64,000 bases of DNA from Collinsella aerofaciens. GTDB taxonomy: Bacteria > Actinomycetota > Coriobacteriia > Coriobacteriales > Coriobacteriaceae. Under the pieces are notes generated by a model, which worked only from the letters and a program-made list of their open reading frames with translations, ran no database searches and was not told the origin of the DNA. This document shows, in pieces, positions 58,868 to 64,000 of the stretch. The position numbers were made by a program, and so were the translations under genes. How positions within the stretch are numbered: the stretch's first letter is position 1; every line of letters starts with the position of its first letter. Where the stretch lies: NCBI RefSeq assembly GCF_028207065.1, contig NZ_JAQLFP010000003.1:35482-99481 (forward strand). Reading direction: 5' to 3'.

Positions 58868-59758
58868 ATGCAGCTTTCTCAACTCGAATACCTTCAAGCG
58901 GTAGCGAACTATGGCGGCGTGCGCAAAGCAGCCCGCGCCGTTCATGTGAGTCCGCAGGCCGTTTCGTCGGCAATCAAAAAGCTGGAATCTGAGTATCAGA
59001 TTGTTTTGCTCGACCGATCGGCGGGGGAGGCTGTTTTGTCTCCGGCGGGCAGAGAATTTGCGCGTCGTGCGCGCGTGATCCTGGCACAAGTCGACGATCT
59101 CAAAAAGTACGCTCAATCGAGGGGCGACGGCGTTTCGCCCGATGGCCACTTTCGTCTTTACGCCCCCTGCCTTCATGGGCGGGGGCGCCTTTTTGCCGAA
59201 AGCTGGTATGACTCGTTTGAACGCTCGCACCCTCAGATTCACCTTGATGTGTGGCATCAGCCAACGGCTACATGCTTTGAATCACTTGTGCTTGGCATTT
59301 CGGATGCGGCTATCTCATTCGAGGAACCACGGGACAGCGTCCTTTCTTCAAAATATTTGGGTGAAAAGGAGCTCAAGGTTCTTTCATGCCCAGCGGGTCA
59401 TCAATCTGTGGGCGCCATGACCATTCGCGAGTTACTGGGCGGCAGGCTCGCTGTTCCCATTAATTTGTCGCCCTGTCTCAATGCAATCAATCAATGTCCC
59501 GAAGCCCAGCTCGTCAATTTTCGCTTCCGTGATGTTGAATACGGAAACAGGGCGCAGACTGAGTTTCTTCAAGCCGGGGGATTGATATTGAGTTTTTCTG
59601 GCTCTTCTCTCGCATCAGATGTATTGGAAGTGAGCGAGTGCTCCATTGAAGGTTCGCGTGACGTAGCCTTGCCCATCTACTTTTGCTATCGACAAAATGC
59701 CTGGACTGATCGACACCAGACGGTTTTTCTGCACCTATTGCGTCATCTTGCTTCGTGA
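58868..59758 (+). CDS. LysR-family transcriptional regulator
   Basis: A 296-residue LTTR. The winged helix-turn-helix is at residues 1-60 (MQLSQLEYLQAVANYGGVRKAARAVHVSPQAVSSAIKKLESEYQIVLLDRSAGEAVLSPAG), and a periplasmic-binding-protein-like effector domain covers about 90-296. It precedes an MFS transporter in the same direction, a likely target. Both genes have more AT-rich codon use than their neighbours, hinting at acquisition. Confidence 0.88.
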   Translation: MQLSQLEYLQAVANYGGVRKAARAVHVSPQAVSSAIKKLESEYQIVLLDRSAGEAVLSPAGREFARRARVILAQVDDLKKYAQSRGDGVSPDGHFRLYAPCLHGRGRLFAESWYDSFERSHPQIHLDVWHQPTATCFESLVLGISDAAISFEEPRDSVLSSKYLGEKELKVLSCPAGHQSVGAMTIRELLGGRLAVPINLSPCLNAINQCPEAQLVNFRFRDVEYGNRAQTEFLQAGGLILSFSGSSLASDVLEVSECSIEGSRDVALPIYFCYRQNAWTDRHQTVFLHLLRHLAS

Positions 59759-59877
59759 GATTAATTGGCTTCGAGGCATCAAGTGATTATTGACGCCTTG
59801 TAACACATAGCTGACAGCTTTGCCCTCATGCTTTTCCAAGATTCCGATTTAGATTGCTGACTCTTGGAGGGTGGAGC

Positions 59878-61038
59878 ATGAAAAACCGTACGGTTTTGCT
59901 TTATATGACGTTCGTTTTTCTGTCGAACTTCAGCACCATTTTGTATTTTCTGACGGTTTACCTTGAATTTGTCGGATTCTCGATGGTGGCGATTTCTAGC
60001 ATGATGATTGCATACCAAGTGAGCAAGTTCATCCTTGAAGTTCCCACTGGCTATATTGCTGATAGGTTTGGACGAAAGACAAGTGGTCTCGTTGGCGTCG
60101 TGGGAATGCTTGGATACTATGTCGCCCTGCTTCTCGTCCGTTCTCCTCTGCTTTTAATCGGTGCGTTCGCTCTCAAGGGTTTTGCCGTTGCATGTGTGAG
60201 CGGATCTATAGAAGCGATTTACATTGACAGCGTCTCTCAGGACCAGCTCGTAAGACTTAATGTCGTTGAGCGATTTGTTTTCTATGCCTCTTATGCCATC
60301 TCCGCTTGCGTGGGCGGTTTCATTTCGTCCGTCGGTGCATATCTCATTGGTCTTTCGGCAGATATCATCGCAATGGTGTTGACGTTGGTTGTCGTTGTCT
60401 GCATTCCTGAAATGCGAAGAGGGGGCACTGCGACGACACCTGAACATGGGATTAGCCCGAAGATGATCGGTGCCGCTATTGCGGGTAATGGCATTCTTCG
60501 TTCAGCGTTCATCATGGACTGTTCTCAGGCATTTGCTTTTGTCGCCCTGGAAGACTTTTTCTCACTGCTGCTTGCGGGTCGCGGAATGAATGCCGTCGCT
60601 TCGGGTGTGACCATTGCGGTCCAGCTCCTTGCCTCGGCCTCCATGGGACTTATTGTGCCCTGTGCGATTGCTCATGTCGACAAGGGCCGCTTTGCGCGTA
60701 TTTGCGGCATCGTGCGCCTTTTCCTGACAGCTTTGTTTTTGATTCCCCTTACTCCGGCTAATTTGCTGCCCGTGTTCTATGTGCTGCAGACGGTTGCGTA
60801 CTCGTTATTTGCTCCAATTAAATACTCAATTTTTCAAAAGGCAGCCGATTCTTCGATGCGCTGTTCACTGATTTCGGTTCAAAGCCAGATGGTGGCGGTG
60901 GGTGCCGTTCTTTTCTATCTGCTCAACGCTGTGTTGAGTAGCGTTGCGGGCATTCGAGTCGTATTGCTTGTCGCGCTCGGGATTTCTTCCCTTGTGTATA
61001 TCCCCGCGCTATTTCGTCTTACACGCCAAAGGTCATGA
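59878..61038 (+). CDS. Major facilitator superfamily transporter
   Basis: A 386-residue membrane protein with about twelve hydrophobic segments. The MFS loop motif between segments 2 and 3 reads GYIADRFGRKTSGL near residue 59. It has the size of drug/H+ antiporters or small-molecule exporters; substrate unknown. ATG 59878 follows GGAGGGTGGAGC. Located 119 nt after the LysR gene and probably controlled by it. Confidence 0.83.
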   Translation: MKNRTVLLYMTFVFLSNFSTILYFLTVYLEFVGFSMVAISSMMIAYQVSKFILEVPTGYIADRFGRKTSGLVGVVGMLGYYVALLLVRSPLLLIGAFALKGFAVACVSGSIEAIYIDSVSQDQLVRLNVVERFVFYASYAISACVGGFISSVGAYLIGLSADIIAMVLTLVVVVCIPEMRRGGTATTPEHGISPKMIGAAIAGNGILRSAFIMDCSQAFAFVALEDFFSLLLAGRGMNAVASGVTIAVQLLASASMGLIVPCAIAHVDKGRFARICGIVRLFLTALFLIPLTPANLLPVFYVLQTVAYSLFAPIKYSIFQKAADSSMRCSLISVQSQMVAVGAVLFYLLNAVLSSVAGIRVVLLVALGISSLVYIPALFRLTRQRS

Positions 61039-61071
61039 GTATTTGGGCACCGATAACTTATATATCAACGC

Positions 61072-61105
61072 AATAAACCCGAGCGCGAGGGCGTTTGGGT
61101 TTATT
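61072..61105 (+). terminator. Hairpin between the MFS and first ackA genes
   Basis: AATAAACCC (61072-61080) pairs with GGGTTTATT (61097-61105), with a partly paired GC-rich interior. It can end the MFS transcript or lie in the ackA leader. Confidence 0.5.
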
Positions 61106-61158
61106 ATTGAAGCGTATGTAACCTGGCGGCGCCACACCGCCTGTTAGTAGGGAGACAC

Positions 61159-62337
61159 ATGAACGTTCTGGTCGTCAACGCAGGATCTTCGACCCTTAAG
61201 TATCAGGTCATCGATACCAAGTCCCACAAGGTGTCCGCAAAGGGCTCCTGCGAGCGCGTCTGTTTTACCGGCGGCACCTTCACCCACGCTGCCAACGGCT
61301 CCAAGAAGGTGACCGAGAACATCGAGTTCCCCGACCACAAGGTCGCCATCGAGGTCGTCCTGAAGGACCTCGAGGCCAACGGCGTCAAGATCGAGGGTAT
61401 CGGCCACCGTATCGTTCAGGGCGGTTGGTACTTCGGTGATTCCTCCCTCGTCGACGAGGACGTCCTCGCCAAGATCCGCGAGGTTGCTCCGCTCGCCCCG
61501 CTGCACAATAACCCCGAGGCCAACGTTATCGAGTACTGCCTGGAGCAGTATCCCGACCTGCCCAACGTCACGGTCTATGACACCGCTTTCCACTTCAACA
61601 TGCCCGAGGTCGCCAAGACTTACGCTCTGCCCAAGGATGTTTGCGACAAGCTGCACATTCGTAAGTACGGCGCCCACGGCACCAGCTACCGCTACATCTC
61701 CAAGAAGGTCGCCGAGATGACCAACGGCGGGGCCCGCAAGGTCGTCGTGTGCCACATCGGTTCCGGTGCCTCCCTGTGCGCCATCGAGGACGGCAAGTGC
61801 ATGGACACCACCATGGGTCTCACCCCGCTTGACGGCGTCATGATGGGCACCCGCTGTGGCTCCATCGACCCGGCTACCGTGTGCTACCTGCAGCGCGAGG
61901 GCGGCTACACCTTCGACGAGGTTGACGAGATGATGAACAAGAAGTCCGGCCTTTTGGCTGTGACCGGTGGCAAGACCAACGACTGCCGCAATGTCGAGGA
62001 GCTCGCTGCCGCTGGCGACCCCGAGGCTCAGCTCGCCTTCGATATGTTCGTCTACAAGATTGCCGCCAAGGCTGCCGAGATGGCCACTTCTATGTGCGGT
62101 ATGGACACCCTGGTCTTTACCGCCGGCATCGGCGAGCACGCTCCGGCCGTCCGCGCCGGCGTTGCCGACCGCCTGGCCTTTATGGGCGTCAAGATGGATC
62201 ATGCCCGCAACGCCCTGCGTGGTGACGGCGCTTGGTGCCTGTCTGCCAAGGATTCCAAGGTCAAGATTTTCGTCATCCCCACGGACGAGGAGTTCATGAT
62301 CGCTTCCGACGTCGAGCGCATCGTCAACGGCAAGTAA
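61159..62337 (+). CDS. ackA: Acetate kinase (first copy)
   Basis: A 392-residue acetate kinase that makes ATP and acetate from acetyl phosphate. The catalytic landmarks are NAGSSTLKYQ at residues 6-15, GHRIVQGG near 84, VYDTAFHF near 142, AHGTSYRY near 172, GSGASLCAIEDGKCMDTTMGLTPLDGVMMGTRCGSIDP near 204 and TDEEFMI near the end. Full length. A second ackA follows in the same direction. No phosphotransacetylase gene is in the window. GTAGGGAG precedes the ATG. Confidence 0.95.
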   Translation: MNVLVVNAGSSTLKYQVIDTKSHKVSAKGSCERVCFTGGTFTHAANGSKKVTENIEFPDHKVAIEVVLKDLEANGVKIEGIGHRIVQGGWYFGDSSLVDEDVLAKIREVAPLAPLHNNPEANVIEYCLEQYPDLPNVTVYDTAFHFNMPEVAKTYALPKDVCDKLHIRKYGAHGTSYRYISKKVAEMTNGGARKVVVCHIGSGASLCAIEDGKCMDTTMGLTPLDGVMMGTRCGSIDPATVCYLQREGGYTFDEVDEMMNKKSGLLAVTGGKTNDCRNVEELAAAGDPEAQLAFDMFVYKIAAKAAEMATSMCGMDTLVFTAGIGEHAPAVRAGVADRLAFMGVKMDHARNALRGDGAWCLSAKDSKVKIFVIPTDEEFMIASDVERIVNGK

Positions 62338-62349
62338 TTGCAAGAGGGG

Positions 62350-62390
62350 AGGGGCTGGACGACCGAGCGCCGTTCAGCCCCTCTTTCGTC
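62350..62390 (+). terminator. Terminator after the first ackA
   Basis: GAGGGGCTGGAC and GTTCAGCCCCTC form a 12-bp stem with one wobble, followed by TTTCGTC. Confidence 0.75.
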
Positions 62391-62417
62391 TCGTTGAGCG
62401 ATATGCCTGATAGCTAT

Positions 62418-62434
62418 TTATCAAGTTGTGATAA
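62418..62434. promoter_or_regulatory. Palindrome upstream of the second ackA
   Basis: TTATCA-AGTTG-TGATAA is a perfect 6-bp inverted repeat about 67 nt before the second ackA, absent before the first, and could be an operator. Confidence 0.35.
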
Positions 62435-62500
62435 CTTCTTATTAACATGCGGCCGCCTTAAGGGGTCTGCGCCGACCGTATCGCACTGCAAAGGAGTCTC

Positions 62501-63679
62501 ATGAACGTACTTGTTGTCAACGCCGGCAGCTCGAGCCTTAAATATCAGCTTTTGGATACCGATACCCGCGAGGTTTTCGCCAAGGGCAACTGCGAGCGTA
62601 TCGGCTCGGACATGGGCATCTTTGGCCACTCCGAGAACGGTGGTGCCAAGCAGACCGAGGAGATTCCTTTTCCCGATCATCGCTGCGCCATTGCGCGCGT
62701 GCTCGAGGAGCTCGAGAAGACCGACTTTACGATCGATGGCATTGGGCATCGTATCGTTCAGGGTGGCTGGTACTTTGATGATTCCGCGGTCGTCGACGAC
62801 GAGGTCATGGCTAAGATTCTCGAGGTGGCACCGCTTGCCCCGCTGCACAACTACGGCGAGGCAGCGGCAATCGAGTATTGTCGCGAGAAGTATCCGGAGC
62901 TGCCCAACGTGGCTGTCTTCGATACTTCGTTTCACATGACTATGCCCGAGGTTGCGTACACCTACGCCCTGCCCAAGGACGTGTGCGACAAGTATCACGT
63001 GCGCAAGTACGGCGCCCACGGCACAAGCCACCGCTATGAGTGGATGATGGCCAAGGAGATCCTGGGCTCGCGCTGCCACCGCCTGCTCTCGTGCCATTTG
63101 GGCAACGGCGCCTCGCTTGCCGCCATCGAGGACGGTGTATGCCGCGATACCACGATGGGCCTCACGCCGCTCGACGGCCTGATGATGGGCACCCGTTGTG
63201 GTTCCATTGACCCGGCTACCGTGTGCTACCTGCAGCGCGAGGGCGGCTACAGCTATCAGGAAGTCGATGACATGATGAACAAGCAGTCTGGTCTGCTTGC
63301 CATCTCGGGCATCTCCAACGACGCCCGTGACATCCGTACGCGCGCCTCCGAGGGCGACGAGCGCTGCCTGCTCGCCTTCGATATGTTCGCCTACAAGGCC
63401 ATGCAGCAGGCCGGCTCCATGATCGCTTCAATGGCGGGCGTGGACACTATTACCTTTACCGCCGGCATCGGCGAGAATGACTGGTCGATCCGCAAGGCTT
63501 TCTGCGACTGCTTCGAGTGGCTGGGCGTGCGCATCGACAACAACAAGAACCGCGAGGCCGTGGGCAACGGTCCGCAGGTCATCAGCGCCGCCGGCTCTTC
63601 CGTCACGGTCATGGTCATCCCCACCGACGAGGAATACATGATCGCCCACGACGTCGAGCGCCTGACCGCGAACAACTAG
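62501..63679 (+). CDS. ackA: Acetate kinase (second copy)
   Basis: A 392-residue acetate kinase of exactly the same length as its upstream paralogue and colinear with it throughout, but diverged in many positions (for example GNCERIGSDMGIFGHSENGGA against GSCERVCFTGGTFTHAANGSK). All catalytic landmarks are kept: NAGSSSLKYQ, GHRIVQGG, FDTSFHM, AHGTSHRY, MGTRCGSIDP and TDEEYMI. The copies are separated by a terminator and a distinct leader, so they are probably regulated separately. AAAGGAG precedes the ATG. Confidence 0.95.
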   Translation: MNVLVVNAGSSSLKYQLLDTDTREVFAKGNCERIGSDMGIFGHSENGGAKQTEEIPFPDHRCAIARVLEELEKTDFTIDGIGHRIVQGGWYFDDSAVVDDEVMAKILEVAPLAPLHNYGEAAAIEYCREKYPELPNVAVFDTSFHMTMPEVAYTYALPKDVCDKYHVRKYGAHGTSHRYEWMMAKEILGSRCHRLLSCHLGNGASLAAIEDGVCRDTTMGLTPLDGLMMGTRCGSIDPATVCYLQREGGYSYQEVDDMMNKQSGLLAISGISNDARDIRTRASEGDERCLLAFDMFAYKAMQQAGSMIASMAGVDTITFTAGIGENDWSIRKAFCDCFEWLGVRIDNNKNREAVGNGPQVISAAGSSVTVMVIPTDEEYMIAHDVERLTANN

Positions 63680-63700
63680 CGCTCATTTGCAATTAAACGA

Positions 63701-63736
63701 AAGGCCTCCAGAGCAAACGGCTTCGGAGGCCTTTTT
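63701..63736 (+). terminator. Terminator after the second ackA
   Basis: AAAGGCCTCC and GGAGGCCTTTTT form a perfect stem around a 15-nt loop. Confidence 0.9.
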
Positions 63737-63835
63737 GTTGTCAGGGGGACGGCGGCCGCACTCCGCCTTTCGGATCCAAAGTGATCGATCCCAAACGCAT
63801 GTGCTCTCAGCAACAGGACCCATTCATTCAGATCC

Positions 63836-64000
63836 TCAGCCCCAGCTCGTAGCCAAGCCGCCGTCCACTCCAGATGCTCTGAATGCTTCGTAGCAGTAGA
63901 AGGCCGTACGGGCTAACCCCTGAAAACATTCCGCACTGATATTGTCTGTATTGAAGACGTCGATGATGCGCCCGTATACCATTGACGTCGACACCATCAG
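63836..64000 (-). CDS. C-terminal end of an unidentified protein (cut by the window edge)
   Basis: An open minus-strand frame runs from the window edge to a TGA at 63838-63836. It gives 54 residues ending GLATSWG, with a middle part AECFQGLARTAFYCYEAFRA that looks like an amphipathic helix. It is the only long open frame here and faces the ackA terminator, as a convergent gene would. No family was recognised and the remainder lies outside the window. Confidence 0.4.
   Translation of the reverse strand: MMVSTSMVYGRIIDVFNTDNISAECFQGLARTAFYCYEAFRASGVDGGLATSWG

Noticed and set aside
62418-62440. Rex (redox) operator before the second ackA
   Set aside because: TTGTGA and TTAACA half-sites are present but spaced about 10 nt apart, not the 6 expected between Rex half-sites.
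1-64000. Search for tRNA, rRNA, CRISPR arrays, prophage genes or IS transposases
   Set aside because: None was recognised by reading; a tRNAscan or HMM search could still reveal a missed small RNA gene.

Overview
The window reads as a contiguous piece of a chromosome from a high-GC, gut-type actinobacterium of the class Coriobacteriia, most likely Collinsella. This is inferred from overall base composition, strong AAGGAGG-type ribosome binding sites, and gene content (acetylase-type lysine/DAP pathway, ECF importers, L-lactate dehydrogenase, tandem acetate kinases). No rRNA, tRNA, CRISPR array, prophage or complete insertion sequence was seen.

Layout. 0-3.5 kb: glucose-6-phosphate isomerase and two HAD phosphatases. 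3.6-15.0 kb: a GntR regulator followed by a ten-gene catabolic operon whose core (FrlC-like epimerase, FrlB-like SIS deglycase, two FrlD-like PfkB kinases) resembles fructosamine (Amadori product) utilisation. It also carries a YfcC-type permease, two amidohydrolase-fold proteins with degenerate metal sites, YjbQ, BtpA and an FGGY kinase. 15.1-18.2 kb: TatD, TcdA, a tiny toxin-like membrane ORF and an SdpR/SdpI pair. 18.3-22.6 kb: EttA and two low-complexity proteins. 22.8-28.4 kb: a LicT-type antiterminator with an RNA switch, PTS EIIBC, a ceramidase-fold protein and an AEC transporter, then a coupled DUF4160 pair; from about 25.5 kb this part is visibly more AT-rich. 28.5-35.4 kb: NadE, aminotransferase, LDH, a DUF2974 protein and a nucleoid-associated protein. 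35.6-41.3 kb: the lysine operon (lysA-dapA as one reading frame, dapB, dapH) behind a lysine riboswitch, with a divergent M20 deacetylase. 41.4-47.5 kb: an FxLYD protein, an HTH/protein-kinase pair, a PcsB-like wall hydrolase, and a D-aspartate ligase/racemase pair. 47.6-51.1 kb: an ECF importer whose leader encodes a peptide with three tandem Trp codons and an attenuator. 51.2-58.8 kb: C69 peptidase, lipid kinase, RNase D, zinc metallopeptidase, exonuclease VII and a HIT protein. 58.9-64 kb: LysR/MFS and two acetate kinases.

The most novel signal is a dispersed RNA/DNA element of about 147 nt present three times (20024-20170, 35461-35607, 55629-55776). Each copy starts 1-7 nt after the stop codon of the gene it follows, in that gene's orientation. 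It consists of a perfect 12-bp hairpin, a 5-nt spacer and a 114-115-nt foldback. In one copy a block of the foldback stem is replaced on both arms by different but complementary sequence, which is direct evidence that the fold is selected. Other strong points are the Trp-leader-controlled ECF importer, the LysA-DapA continuous frame and the expanded Frl-like operon.
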